A DNA stretch of 64,000 nt from contig JABFGJ010000014.1 in the NCBI GenBank assembly GCA_013112545.1, forward strand, positions 1 to 64,000, given 5' to 3'. Under the pieces are notes generated by a model. That model did not search any database. It was not told the origin of the DNA and saw only the letters and a program-made list of their open reading frames with translations. The translations under genes and the position numbers were made by a program. Positions 8,141 through 17,176 of this stretch are shown piece by piece (within the stretch, counting starts at the first letter, position 1; each line of letters starts with the position of its first letter). Origin of the DNA: Bacteroidota bacterium. Its GTDB lineage: Bacteria > Bacteroidota > Bacteroidia > Flavobacteriales_E > Vicingaceae.

Positions 8141-8989
8141 CTATGGTTTTGGATTATAAACAGCCTTCACAAAACGATCTCTTTCATACAAATCTTGAAT
8201 CAATTCGATTTCTATAAAATCATCTTTTTCGAGTAATTCAACCACTTCCTTTCCTAAATCTTCGTGAATTTCCCAATAAAATCGTCCCCCAGGTTTTAAC
8301 ATCTGAGGAGCAATGGCAATCATTCTTCGATAAAAAGTCAAGGGTTCCCCTTCCGGAGCCAAAGCGATTACTGGCTCATATTCGATCACATTTTTGTCTA
8401 AGTTTTGAAGCTCCTCCATTTTTACATAAGGCGGATTGCTAATAACAACATCGTATTTTTCTTTTGGAATTTCAGTCAAAATGTCCATTAAGAATAAATC
8501 AACATCCGCTTCTAAAACTTTCGCATTTCTTTTAGCAACTGCTAATGCAGTTTCAGAAACTTCACAAGCTGCAATGCTTTTATATCTTCGTTCCAGTGCT
8601 ATGGTAATCGGAATACAAGCACTACCAGTTCCAATTTCAAACATCGAAATTTCCGTATCTTTCTCAGATTCTAAAACCAATAAAACCAATTCTTCCGTTT
8701 CCGAACGAGGTATCAATACCGATTCGTCCACATAAAATGCACGTCCATAAAAAATATTCTCATGGGTTATATAATCGATAGGCTTGTGTAATTTAAGTTC
8801 TTCTACGGCTTGCAGCACTTTAGCTAGCTGCTCTGCTCCAACTTCTACTTGTTGATTTATAACGATTTGCGAACGAGAATAGCCCAAATAAAAATCCATT
8901 AGTATAGCTAGGTGATTTTCTAATTCACGCTCGCTAAAAAGCGATTTTAATTCCGATTTAACCTTGTTGACAAGTTCTTTAACTAACAT
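8141..8989 (-). CDS. prmC: Release factor glutamine methyltransferase PrmC
   Basis: Methylates the glutamine of the GGQ motif in release factors RF1 and RF2, using S-adenosylmethionine. From the ATG at 8989 it is 282 aa. The N-terminal helical recognition domain spans about 1-75, IPRSETEEL is at 93-101, the SAM-binding motif FEIGTGSACIPI starts at 118, and the catalytic NPPY is at 185-188. An upstream in-frame ATG at 9025 would add 12 residues (MLNSKLDKWIRK). I prefer 8989 because MLVKELVNKVKSEL aligns with the usual start of the family and leaves a more reasonable 56-bp gap to the divergent ribD. It is convergent with the ABC exporter. Confidence 0.92.
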   Translation of the reverse strand: MLVKELVNKVKSELKSLFSERELENHLAILMDFYLGYSRSQIVINQQVEVGAEQLAKVLQAVEELKLHKPIDYITHENIFYGRAFYVDESVLIPRSETEELVLLVLESEKDTEISMFEIGTGSACIPITIALERRYKSIAACEVSETALAVAKRNAKVLEADVDLFLMDILTEIPKEKYDVVISNPPYVKMEELQNLDKNVIEYEPVIALAPEGEPLTFYRRMIAIAPQMLKPGGRFYWEIHEDLGKEVVELLEKDDFIEIELIQDLYERDRFVKAVYNPKP

Positions 8990-9045
8990 TTTTCTAATCC
9001 ATTTATCAAGCTTCGAATTTAGCATTTTATTCTACTTTTGAACTT

Positions 9046-10095
9046 GTGAATTCAGTTGAAGAAAAATACATGTTGCGCTGTTTTGAATTGGCCCAAAAAG
9101 GTAAATTCACTGTCAGTCCTAACCCGAGGGTAGGCAGTGTGATTGTTCACGAAAACAGAATAATTGGAGAAGGCTATCATCAAAACTATGGAGAGGCTCA
9201 TGCTGAAGTTAATGCGATTAACTCAGTTAAAGATAAATCACTTTTAAAGGATTCCACCCTATATGTAAACCTAGAACCATGCTCCCATTTTGGCAAAACT
9301 CCTCCATGCTCCGACTTAATCATCCAGCATAAAATCCCCCATGTTGTTGTTTCAAACAAAGACCCATTTAAAGAAGTAAATGGAGGTGGAATCTCTAGGT
9401 TGACAGCTCATGGAATTAAAGTAACAACTGGAGTATTAACAGAAGCTGGAGAAGAATTGAACAAGCGTTTTTTTACATTTCACCAAAAGAAAAGACCTTA
9501 TATCATACTAAAATGGGCAGAAACTTGCGATGGGTTTATCAGTAGAAATCAGGAAGAGATTAAAACCCATGACAACTGGATAACTACTGCACAATCAAAA
9601 CAATTGGTTCATGCTTGGCGAGCTGAAGAAACAGGAATTTTAGTTGGAAAAAACACAGTGCTTGCCGACAATCCATCCTTGACTTGTAGGGAAGTAGCAG
9701 GAAAGTCGCCCATTAGAATTATAATTGATCCACATTTAGAATTGAGTTTAGATTTTACAATTTTCAATCAGGAAGTAAAAACGTTGATTATTAATACCTC
9801 TAAAAATGAAATTCAAGAAAATCTTGAGTTTCACCAAATTGACTTTGAAAAAAATACTATACAGAACCTGTTGGATAAATTGTATCAATTAAACATACAA
9901 TCACTTCTAGTTGAAGGTGGTGCATATACTTTACAGCAATTTTTAAACTCTCAACTGTGGGATGAGGCAAGAGTATTTAAAGGAATTAAGAAGTTTGAAA
10001 AAGGGATTTCTGCCCCTCAGATTGTTTTAAAACCTATATCTTCACAAACTATCAATACTGACACTTTAACTCTTTATAATCGCCTAGATTCATGA
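9046..10095 (+). CDS. ribD: Bifunctional riboflavin biosynthesis deaminase/reductase RibD
   Basis: Performs the second and third steps of riboflavin synthesis: deamination of the pyrimidine and reduction of the ribose. The N-terminal zinc deaminase domain has HAEVNAI (His52, Glu54) and PCSHFGKTPPC (Cys79, Cys88). The reductase domain runs from about 150 to the end (RPYIILKWAETCDGFI.., LLVEGGA near 286). The start is GTG at 9046, and the next ATG (9070, MLRCFEL) would cut into the first helix. At 349 aa it is of normal length. It overlaps the next gene by 4 bp (ATGA), so it is co-transcribed with the DMT transporter and YigZ-like genes. Confidence 0.94.
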   Translation: MNSVEEKYMLRCFELAQKGKFTVSPNPRVGSVIVHENRIIGEGYHQNYGEAHAEVNAINSVKDKSLLKDSTLYVNLEPCSHFGKTPPCSDLIIQHKIPHVVVSNKDPFKEVNGGGISRLTAHGIKVTTGVLTEAGEELNKRFFTFHQKKRPYIILKWAETCDGFISRNQEEIKTHDNWITTAQSKQLVHAWRAEETGILVGKNTVLADNPSLTCREVAGKSPIRIIIDPHLELSLDFTIFNQEVKTLIINTSKNEIQENLEFHQIDFEKNTIQNLLDKLYQLNIQSLLVEGGAYTLQQFLNSQLWDEARVFKGIKKFEKGISAPQIVLKPISSQTINTDTLTLYNRLDS

Positions 10096-10958
10096 TTTAT
10101 CTTTTCTTGAGCATCGTTTGCTCCACTTTAATTTTCATCATATTCAGATCTTTTGAAATATTTAAAGTCAATCGATTTACGGCCATTGTAATCAACTATT
10201 TTGTAGCTGGCGCAACAGGCATAATCGTCAATGGGAATTCTATCAATATCGAAAAAATGCTGTTTTCAGAATGGTCAGTTAATGGATTGATTTTGGGAGT
10301 CGTTTTTATTACCCTTTTTAACATCATGGCTTATACCGCTCAAAAGCTAGGTGCTTCTGTTGCTTCCATTGCTAATAAAATGGCCTTAATTATTCCAGTT
10401 GCATTTGCCATTTTAGTTTATGGTGACACCCTAACGCTTTTAAAAGGAATCGGCATTTTACTGGCATTAGTAGGTGTCTTTTTTGCTACAATGAAGCAAA
10501 AGGACACGAAAAAAACCTTCAATTTAAAGTTATTTGCAATACCTATTATCTTATTTTTTGGCTCAGGTTTTATTGATACATTTTTAAAATACACCCAAGA
10601 ATACTTGTTGAAATCTGACGAGGATTCCAAACTTTTTGCTTCCCTTATTTTTCTAACAGCCTTTAGCATTGGCTCACTTATCATGCTTATTGATAAATCG
10701 AAAAGAAGCTTTAAAGCGCCCAGTATCCTTGGTGGTTTGGTGTTGGGAATTGTCAATTTCGGCTCTATTTCCTTTTTAATTCAGGCTTTGGAGAAATCCA
10801 ATTTAGAAAGCTCAGTTGTGTTTCCCATCAATAATATGGGTGTTGTGATTTGTACAACTATCCTCTCCTTTCTTATTTTTAAAGAACAATTTTCAACTAA
10901 AAATAAAATTGGCATTGCTTTGTCGGTTTTGGCAATTGCAATCATTACATTGGCTTAA
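10092..10958 (+). CDS. DMT/EamA-family transporter
   Basis: A 288-aa integral membrane protein with about ten hydrophobic helices arranged as two EamA-like halves. Signs of the family are the end-of-half pattern GDTLTLLKGIGILLALVGVFFA and the second-half equivalent KEQFSTKNKIGIALSVLAIAII. Such proteins export or import small metabolites in the inner membrane; the substrate is not predictable. Its start overlaps ribD by 4 bp and its stop overlaps the next start by 1 bp, so translational coupling is likely. Riboflavin export could be guessed from the neighbourhood, but that is speculation. Confidence 0.85.
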   Translation: MIYLFLSIVCSTLIFIIFRSFEIFKVNRFTAIVINYFVAGATGIIVNGNSINIEKMLFSEWSVNGLILGVVFITLFNIMAYTAQKLGASVASIANKMALIIPVAFAILVYGDTLTLLKGIGILLALVGVFFATMKQKDTKKTFNLKLFAIPIILFFGSGFIDTFLKYTQEYLLKSDEDSKLFASLIFLTAFSIGSLIMLIDKSKRSFKAPSILGGLVLGIVNFGSISFLIQALEKSNLESSVVFPINNMGVVICTTILSFLIFKEQFSTKNKIGIALSVLAIAIITLA

Positions 10959-11548
10959 TGGCAAAATACAAAACCATAAAAAAGAAAAGTCAAGGGCTTT
11001 ATAAAGAAAAAGGAAGCAAGTTTTTTGCTTATGCTTTTCAATTGCAAGAAAAAGAAGATGTCAAACAATATTTAGAGCAAATCAAGGAAGAGCATCCTAA
11101 GGCAAGGCATATATGCTATGCTTTCTTAATCAAAGAAGGTAATGAAGAATACTATATTGCCAACGATGATGGAGAGCCAAATAATTCTGCAGGTATGCCC
11201 ATTTTAGGACAAATAAGATCGAATGGTTTATCTCATGTTTTAGTTGCAGTAGTTCGGTATTTTGGAGGTACTAAACTTGGTATTGGAGGCCTAATTACTG
11301 CCTATAAAGAATCAGCAGCACTATGCTTAACTGAGGACAATTTTATTGAAGTAGAACCACAAACAAACATCACTTTCACTTCCAATTATGAAACGATGGG
11401 TTTGGTGTTAGCAGTCATTGACAAAAATAACTTAGACGCAAAAATTGAACATTTAGAGAATAGAGCTTCCTTTCAAATCACCACTGAGCTTGAGCATAAA
11501 GAAAGCATTTTAGCCCTTTTTGAGCGATTAGAAATTACTTTCACCTAA
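10958..11548 (+). CDS. YigZ/IMPACT family protein
   Basis: A 196-aa cytosolic protein. The N-terminal UPF0029/Impact domain (residues 1-120) has the family motifs GSKFFAYAF, ARHICYAF, NDDGEPNNSAGMPIL and VVRYFGGTKLGIGGL. The C-terminal ~70 residues form the small ferredoxin-like domain found in YigZ. E. coli YigZ has been linked to proteolysis-related phenotypes, and the eukaryotic relative IMPACT binds Gcn1, but the bacterial biochemical role is unsettled. It is the third gene of the ribD run, starting in the TAATG stop/start overlap. Its end overlaps the convergent ABC-F gene by 4 bp. Confidence 0.9.
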   Translation: MAKYKTIKKKSQGLYKEKGSKFFAYAFQLQEKEDVKQYLEQIKEEHPKARHICYAFLIKEGNEEYYIANDDGEPNNSAGMPILGQIRSNGLSHVLVAVVRYFGGTKLGIGGLITAYKESAALCLTEDNFIEVEPQTNITFTSNYETMGLVLAVIDKNNLDAKIEHLENRASFQITTELEHKESILALFERLEITFT

Positions 11549-13416
11549 GCACGTTCAGCCAACAGTAACCAACGCTCTGTTTTTGTATCTATCTGTTTTT
11601 CAGTATCTGCAAATTGTTGCGAAAGTTTGGTTAGCTCCTCTGCTTCTAGTCCTCCAGCATATAATTTAGCGTTTATTTCCTCTTTCTGAGCTTCTAATTT
11701 CTCGATTTCCTTTTCTAACTTATTGTATTCTTTTCTTTCTTCAAAAGTCAATTTAGCTTGCTCAACTTGCTGTTTCACTTCGGCAGGCTTTTCTGTTTTC
11801 TTCTGAATAGCCTTTTTAGCCGCCAACTCTTCTTGCTTTTCTTCTTCAATTAATTGGCTAAAAGTGTCGTTAAAATCTTTAATTACCCCATCGCCTTTAA
11901 AGTGAAAAATATGGTCAGCTAGGTGATCCATAAATGCACGATCATGAGTAACAATAAGCAAACAGCCTGTAAATTCTGATAAAAAATCTTCTAAAACAGC
12001 AATGGTTTTTATATCCAAATCATTGGTTGGCTCATCTAATATTAAAAAATTAGGATTCCCCATTAAAATAGTTAGCAAATACAAACGTTTGCGCTCTCCA
12101 CCACTCAATTTAGAAACATAACTGTATTGTTGTTTCGGTGGAAACATAAAGCGCTCTAATAGTTGTGATGCAGTAATTTTTCTTCCTTTTGCTAAAGGAA
12201 TTATTTCAGCAATATCTTTTACAACATCTATAATTCGCTTATCTTCTGAAAGTTGAATTCCAGTTTGCGAATAATATCCAAACTGAACTGTTTCTCCAGT
12301 TATTATTTTACCAGCATCAGGTTGCTCTAAACCCATAATCAGGTTTAAAAAAGTAGTCTTCCCCACTCCATTTTTACCTGCAATTCCAACTTTTTCTCCT
12401 TTCTTAAAAACGTATGAAAAATCATTGATGATTTTTAAATCTCCATAGCTCTTTTTGATGTGATGTAGTTCTAAAATCTTTCCGCCTAATCGTTCCGATT
12501 TTATTTCTAATGAAAGCTCATCTGTTTTTATTCGTTGCTTAGCCTTTTTTTCTATGCCAGTAAAATCACTTATTCTAGCTTTCGATTTTGTACCCCTTGC
12601 TTTTGGCATACGACGAATCCATTCTACCTCTTTTCGATACAGGTTTTTAGCTTTGTCAATTTCACTTGCCAATACCTCTTCTCGTTCTGCTTTTTTCTCT
12701 AAAAAGTATTCGTAATCACCATTGTATTTGTAGGCTGCTCCTTGGTCAATTTCTATAATTTGATTACAAACTCGATTTAGAAAATAACGGTCGTGAGTAA
12801 CCATAAACAAGCTTACCGTTTCTTCTGAAAAATAATCTTCCAACCACTCAATCATAGAAATATCGAGATGGTTGGTTGGTTCATCCAAAATAAACACATC
12901 TGGCTCTTCCAAAATCATTTTTATGATAGACATCCGTTTCTTTTGGCCACCCGACAAATTCTCTATCTCATGTGATTTCTCTAGGTGAGCTAATTTAAAA
13001 ACATCTAATAATTGCTCCACTTTTGCATCATAATCCCATGCATCATTCTGCTGCATGGCTTCCATAGCGGTCTCTATGCCATCTTTGTCATGTGGGTTTT
13101 CCATGGCTGCCTCGTAAAGCTTTATGGCTTTTACATATTTATTGTTGGCATTATGAAAGAGCTTATGTATGGTTTTATAAGCAGAAAAATCTTCATTTTG
13201 CTGTAGATAAGCTACACGAGTATCATTTCGCCAAACCACCGAACCAGTATCTGAATTGGCTTTACCTGAAACGATATCTAAAAGCGTTGTTTTACCTTCC
13301 CCATTTTTAGCAACCAATGCCACTTTATTGCCTTGGTCGATACCAAAAGTTACATCAGTAAATAATACGCGTTCACCATATCGCTTAGATATGTTCTCAA
13401 CAGAGAGTAAATTCAT
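11545..13416 (-). CDS. ABC-F family ATPase (Uup/EttA-like)
   Basis: A 623-aa soluble protein with two ABC ATPase domains and no membrane segments. The first Walker A, AKNGEGKTT, is near residue 36 and the second, GKNGVGKTT, near 350. Signatures LSGGQKKR and LSGGERKR and Walker B segments FILDEPTNHLD and LILDEPTNDLD are complete. The linker contains the charged PtIM-type region (EWIRRMPKARGTKSKAR). The last ~100 residues are a coiled coil rich in Lys/Glu (EERKEYNKLEKEIEKLEAQ), typical of Uup. ABC-F proteins act on ribosomes, and Uup also binds branched DNA. It is followed 3 bp upstream on the same strand by a TPR lipoprotein gene, so the two are probably one transcript. Confidence 0.92.
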   Translation of the reverse strand: MNLLSVENISKRYGERVLFTDVTFGIDQGNKVALVAKNGEGKTTLLDIVSGKANSDTGSVVWRNDTRVAYLQQNEDFSAYKTIHKLFHNANNKYVKAIKLYEAAMENPHDKDGIETAMEAMQQNDAWDYDAKVEQLLDVFKLAHLEKSHEIENLSGGQKKRMSIIKMILEEPDVFILDEPTNHLDISMIEWLEDYFSEETVSLFMVTHDRYFLNRVCNQIIEIDQGAAYKYNGDYEYFLEKKAEREEVLASEIDKAKNLYRKEVEWIRRMPKARGTKSKARISDFTGIEKKAKQRIKTDELSLEIKSERLGGKILELHHIKKSYGDLKIINDFSYVFKKGEKVGIAGKNGVGKTTFLNLIMGLEQPDAGKIITGETVQFGYYSQTGIQLSEDKRIIDVVKDIAEIIPLAKGRKITASQLLERFMFPPKQQYSYVSKLSGGERKRLYLLTILMGNPNFLILDEPTNDLDIKTIAVLEDFLSEFTGCLLIVTHDRAFMDHLADHIFHFKGDGVIKDFNDTFSQLIEEEKQEELAAKKAIQKKTEKPAEVKQQVEQAKLTFEERKEYNKLEKEIEKLEAQKEEINAKLYAGGLEAEELTKLSQQFADTEKQIDTKTERWLLLAERA

Positions 13417-13419
13417 TTT

Positions 13420-14445
13420 TTAAAGGTTAGATGTAACTCGCTCCAATCCTAGAGCAGCATTTGTATAGGTTGGGTCAATTTTTAAGGCATAACGATAGTC
13501 TTTTTCAGCATTTGCTATGTCTCCCATTAACTCAAAACAATACCCCCGATTATAATAAGCCTGAATGTATTTAGGGTCAACCTCTATCGCATCTGTAAAA
13601 TATTTAGTGCCTTCTCGGTAAAGTTTCAAGTAGTATAAATGAATATAACCTAAGTTGAAGTGAGCTTCTTTCCGGTTGGGAAATTTTTCTTTTGCTAGAT
13701 AATAAGTCTGTATGGCCTCATTATACATTTCGTGCTCTTGTTCGTACATTCCCCTTGAGTATAACACACTAAAGTCATCTGGTTTAATACTCAAGGCATT
13801 GTTATAATACTGTATAGCCAAGGGGTCATTTTTGGCAGCGTAAATCAAACCTAACTCAACATATGCTTCAAAAAAGTCAGGATCTTGTTCAACAGCGGTT
13901 TGATAGCTACTAATTGCCCTAGTTGTATCCCCTTTGAGCATAAAATTATATCCTTTTAAATAATAAGCTTTTGCATTGTAGATATCATACTTTACCGCTA
14001 AGTCAGCGTATCTTAATGATTTTTCAACATCTTGTCCATAAAGATATAACTCACTGTATTTTTCATACACCCTTGATGATTTTGGATATCGTTGCTCTGT
14101 TTTTTCTAAAACACTTAAACTATAGCCCAGTTTTCCTTGCTTCATCCAATATTCGGCAAAAGCAAGCAAAGGATTTAGTGCTGTTGTGTCTATGTGATAT
14201 GCACGATCTAAATCAAACTTTGCAGATTCAAAATCATTCATATCGATATACATATTTGCTCTTTCTATATACAAATCAGCATTTTGTATATCATTCCGAA
14301 TTTTATTATTGATGGCTTTAAAAGTTGTGTCCTCAACCTGACTAATGATTTCTTTGTTTTGTTCAGGCTCCTTTTGCTGCTCTTCTTTTTCATTTCCACA
14401 TGAAAAAAGGAGAAAAAGTATAAGAATGTAAACTGTATTTTTCAT
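13420..14445 (-). CDS. TPR-repeat lipoprotein
   Basis: A 341-aa protein with a lipoprotein signal peptide (MKNTVYILILFLLFSC, lipobox LFSC with Cys16), so it should be anchored in the outer or inner membrane facing the periplasm. The mature part is made of about eight tetratricopeptide repeats. These are recognisable by repeated patterns such as ADLYIERANMYIDMNDFESAK, AYYLKGYNFMLKGDTTRAI, FEAYVELGLIYAAKNDPLA, and AYYNRGYCFELMGDIANAE. It is a scaffold for protein-protein contacts; a specific partner cannot be named. It is transcribed just before the ABC-F gene (3-bp gap) and after the recA terminator at 14449-14484. Confidence 0.85.
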   Translation of the reverse strand: MKNTVYILILFLLFSCGNEKEEQQKEPEQNKEIISQVEDTTFKAINNKIRNDIQNADLYIERANMYIDMNDFESAKFDLDRAYHIDTTALNPLLAFAEYWMKQGKLGYSLSVLEKTEQRYPKSSRVYEKYSELYLYGQDVEKSLRYADLAVKYDIYNAKAYYLKGYNFMLKGDTTRAISSYQTAVEQDPDFFEAYVELGLIYAAKNDPLAIQYYNNALSIKPDDFSVLYSRGMYEQEHEMYNEAIQTYYLAKEKFPNRKEAHFNLGYIHLYYLKLYREGTKYFTDAIEVDPKYIQAYYNRGYCFELMGDIANAEKDYRYALKIDPTYTNAALGLERVTSNL

Positions 14446-14448
14446 AGT

Positions 14449-14484
14449 AAAAAAAATCCCGATTTAAGTTTTTTAAATCGGGAT
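14449..14484 (-). terminator. Rho-independent terminator of recA
   Basis: A 12-bp stem, ATCCCGATTTAA (14456-14467) with TTAAATCGGGAT (14473-14484), and a five-base loop. On the minus strand it is followed by an eight-T run. It lies 23 bp after the recA stop codon. Confidence 0.87.
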
Positions 14485-14507
14485 AAAATTAAGTAAATAA
14501 GTAAGGA

Positions 14508-15515
14508 TTATGCAGTCATGGCAGCTTTGATTTTACCTTCCAACTCTTCCATTAATTCAGGGTTATCTTCGATTAATGATTTTACCGCATCTCTTCCTTG
14601 CCCAAGTTTTGTATCTCCATAACTAAACCAACTACCGCTCTTTTTCACTATTTCCATTTCGACACCTATGTCTATTATTTCTCCTGCTCTTGAAATTCCC
14701 TGACCATACATAATGTCAAATTCTGCTTTGCGAAATGGAGGTGCTACTTTGTTCTTCACAACCTTTACTTTCACTCGATTGCCAATAACTTCGTCTCCAT
14801 TTTTAATTTGAGAACTTTTGCGAATATCTATTCTAACTGAAGAATAAAACTTTAAAGCATTTCCTCCAGTTGTTGTTTCGGGATTGCCAAACATGACTCC
14901 AATTTTTTCCCTCAACTGGTTGATGAAAATACATGTACATCCAGTTCTACTAATTGTACCAGTTAATTTTCTCAATGCTTGTGACATTAAGCGTGCCTGA
15001 AGTCCCATTCTTGAATCTCCCATTTCTCCTTCTATCTCAGCTTTTGGAGTAAGTGCAGCAACTGAATCAATAATTATCAAATCTATAGCACCTGAACGAA
15101 TTAAATTATCAGCTATTTCCAATGCTTGCTCTCCATTGTCTGGTTGAGAAATAAATAAATTATCAACATCAACTCCCAAGTTTTTTGCATAAGTCTGGTC
15201 AAAAGCATGCTCTGCATCAATAAATGCAGCTATACCTCCTTGTTTTTGAACTTCTGCAATGGCATGTATAGCCAACGTCGTTTTACCCGAAGATTCCGGC
15301 CCATAGATTTCAACAACTCTCCCTCTAGGAAAACCGCCAACCCCTAAAGCTACATCCAATGCCACTGAGCCTGTTGGTATTGATTCTATATTTTCTACTG
15401 CTCTATCACCCAATTTCATAATTGAGCCTTTGCCATAGGTTTTTTCTAATTTATCAATCGTGAGTTGAAGTGCTTTTAATTTTTCTTTATTCACTTCTTT
15501 AGTTTGTTCTGCCAT
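14508..15515 (-). CDS. recA: Recombinase RecA
   Basis: A 335-aa DNA-dependent ATPase that forms filaments on single-stranded DNA, pairs homologous strands and activates the SOS repressor where one exists. Walker [10 protein letters not shown] is at 72-80, Walker [13 protein letters not shown] near 140, and the invariant [21 protein letters not shown] runs through about 197-217. The C-terminal acidic tail is short ([13 protein letters not shown]). It lies 4 bp downstream of bcp on the same strand and should be co-transcribed with it; no LexA-type operator was recognised. Its own terminator follows. Confidence 0.98.
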   Translation of the reverse strand: MAEQTKEVNKEKLKALQLTIDKLEKTYGKGSIMKLGDRAVENIESIPTGSVALDVALGVGGFPRGRVVEIYGPESSGKTTLAIHAIAEVQKQGGIAAFIDAEHAFDQTYAKNLGVDVDNLFISQPDNGEQALEIADNLIRSGAIDLIIIDSVAALTPKAEIEGEMGDSRMGLQARLMSQALRKLTGTISRTGCTCIFINQLREKIGVMFGNPETTTGGNALKFYSSVRIDIRKSSQIKNGDEVIGNRVKVKVVKNKVAPPFRKAEFDIMYGQGISRAGEIIDIGVEMEIVKKSGSWFSYGDTKLGQGRDAVKSLIEDNPELMEELEGKIKAAMTA

Positions 15516-15519
15516 GTTT

Positions 15520-15975
15520 TTAATTTTTTAAAATTTGATTCGTGTGATCTTTTGTTTTTACTTTTTCTATTATTTCTTCGATTTTACCAGTTTCATCAAT
15601 AATAAATGTGGTTCTGTTTATTCCTTCGTATTCTTTACCCATAAATTTTTTAGGACCCCAAACACCATAAGCATTAATTATTTTCTTCTCCTCATCTACC
15701 AACAAATCAAATGGAAGCTCATATTTTTCAATAAACTTCTGATGCTTTAAGGCAGAATCAGCACTAACGCCGTAAACCACATAACCCCGCTTAATCAACT
15801 CTTTGTAGTTGTCTTTCAGATTACAAGCTTGTGCTGTGCATCCTGGAGTATTGTCTTTTGGATAAAAATACAAGACTAACTTTTTCCCGCTAACTTGAGC
15901 CAACGAAAAGTTTTCTCCATCTTGCGTTTTTGCATTTATATCGGGCGCTTTATCACCCACTTTTAGTTTAATCAT
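15520..15975 (-). CDS. bcp: Thioredoxin-dependent thiol peroxidase (Bcp/PrxQ)
   Basis: A 151-aa peroxiredoxin that reduces hydrogen and organic peroxides at the expense of thioredoxin. The peroxidatic Cys46 lies in the motif [10 protein letters not shown] and the resolving Cys51 five residues later, the PrxQ/Bcp arrangement. The thioredoxin-like fold pattern ([10 protein letters not shown].., [19 protein letters not shown]) is complete. It precedes recA by 4 bp, an arrangement that would couple peroxide defence with recombination repair. The divergent gene across about 310 bp of AT-rich DNA is nth. Confidence 0.96.
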   Translation of the reverse strand: MIKLKVGDKAPDINAKTQDGENFSLAQVSGKKLVLYFYPKDNTPGCTAQACNLKDNYKELIKRGYVVYGVSADSALKHQKFIEKYELPFDLLVDEEKKIINAYGVWGPKKFMGKEYEGINRTTFIIDETGKIEEIIEKVKTKDHTNQILKN

Positions 15976-16286
15976 AGTTTTGACGATATTTTTGTCATTT
16001 TGTTGCCAATCAAAATAACATAAGTTTTTTAATTATCCAAGCTTTTAATTAAAAAACAAAATTATTGCTATTGATTTTTTTATTTCCAACTTTAGTTAAT
16101 TTAATTCCCCACATAAGAATTCTTAATATGAATCGAATTAACTAAAAACAATTTCTATTTCACTATTTAATTGACTCTAATTCTTTTTATAGAATCAAAT
16201 TCTAAATGGTAAATTTAACTTTTATAGAACCCTAATTCATTTGAATTGTTTAAAAATTGAACCTAGAAATTGGCTCAACTAACTAT
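15976..16286. other. AT-rich intergenic region between bcp and nth
   Basis: There is no gene or RNA here. It should hold the promoters for the divergent bcp-recA and nth transcripts. One TAATTTTG (minus strand, 16064-16057) fits the -7 consensus but is 82 bp from bcp. The codons before 16287 that continue the nth frame start with TTG and are not needed. Confidence 0.5.
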
Positions 16287-16922
16287 ATGAAAAAATCAGA
16301 TAGAGTAAGTTTTGTAATTGATACATTAGAAAACTTATATCCAGAAGTACCAATCCCCTTAGACCATAAAGACCCTTATACGCTTTTAGTTGCAGTTCTA
16401 CTATCGGCGCAGTGTACCGACATTAGAGTAAATCAGATTACCCCAACTCTATTTGCTATGGCCGACAATCCATTCGATATGGTTAAAAAAGAAGTTGAAG
16501 AAATAAAGGCTATTATTAAACCTTGTGGACTTTCTCCACAAAAATCAAAAGCGATACATCGCTTATCAGAAATATTAGTTGAAGATTATAATGGCCAAGT
16601 CCCTCAAAATTTTAAAGACTTAGAATTACTTCCTGGTGTAGGCCACAAAACTGCTTCAGTGGTTATGTCACAAGCATTTGGGATTCCCGCCTTTCCAGTT
16701 GATACTCACATTCATCGTTTAATTTATAGATGGGGACTAAGTAGTGGGAAAAATGTTACGGTAACTGAAAAAGACTGTAAGCGACTGTTTCCAAAGGAAT
16801 TGTGGAACAAATTGCATTTACAAATTATCTTTTTTGGACGAGAGTACTGCAAAGCTCGTCCTCACGAAGCAAAAAAATGTCCGATTTGTTCCCAAATCGG
16901 ACGTGCTAGTTTATTCAACTAG
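16287..16922 (+). CDS. nth: Endonuclease III (DNA glycosylase/AP lyase)
   Basis: A 211-aa base-excision repair enzyme that removes oxidised pyrimidines and cleaves the resulting abasic site. The helix-hairpin-helix LPGVGHKTA contains catalytic Lys121, and VDTHIHR supplies Asp139. The start ATG at 16287 (MKKSDRVSFVIDTL) matches the family better than the TTG at 16257. The C-terminal iron-sulfur loop is atypical: only three Cys (188, 198, 201) are seen, spaced C-x9-C-x2-C, with no fourth Cys before the end (SQIGRASLFN). The cluster is therefore probably absent or unusual. It ends overlapping the convergent small gene by 4 bp. Confidence 0.95.
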   Translation: MKKSDRVSFVIDTLENLYPEVPIPLDHKDPYTLLVAVLLSAQCTDIRVNQITPTLFAMADNPFDMVKKEVEEIKAIIKPCGLSPQKSKAIHRLSEILVEDYNGQVPQNFKDLELLPGVGHKTASVVMSQAFGIPAFPVDTHIHRLIYRWGLSSGKNVTVTEKDCKRLFPKELWNKLHLQIIFFGREYCKARPHEAKKCPICSQIGRASLFN

Positions 16923-17113
16923 TTTAAAACATTTTCAATAAATCCTACCTGTTTTGACTTCCGAATAGAAAGTGCTTTAGAATAGTTTAGAATATTATTG
17001 ATTGAATTAGCATTTGGACTCACTTGATTTTTATTTTCTTGATGATTATATCGATCAATTTCGTCGTTAATGTGTTGAATGTAGCTTGAGTTTAAATGAG
17101 TAGAGTTTTCCAT
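16919..17113 (-). CDS. Small conserved-type hypothetical protein downstream of the sigma factor
   Basis: A 64-aa hydrophilic protein, MENSTHLNSSYIQHINDEI.., predicted mainly helical, with no signal peptide and no cysteine. It sits 63 bp downstream of the ECF-like sigma gene on the same strand. From memory, small genes of this kind, with an N-terminal NxxYIxxIN pattern and a middle INNILNYSKAL pattern, follow this sigma gene in other Bacteroidota. It is too short and lacks membrane segments for a classical anti-sigma factor. The function is unknown; the position suggests a link to the sigma factor. Confidence 0.62.
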   Translation of the reverse strand: MENSTHLNSSYIQHINDEIDRYNHQENKNQVSPNANSINNILNYSKALSIRKSKQVGFIENVLN

Positions 17114-17176
17114 ATATTGATTTTTAATTATATAGCTAAAACGTACTCCTTATTTAAATATTGTATCCAATCGAAT

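Noticed and set aside
9025-9025. Upstream ATG as the prmC start
   Set aside because: It leaves only 20 bp to the divergent ribD start and adds residues unlike the family; 8989 fits better.
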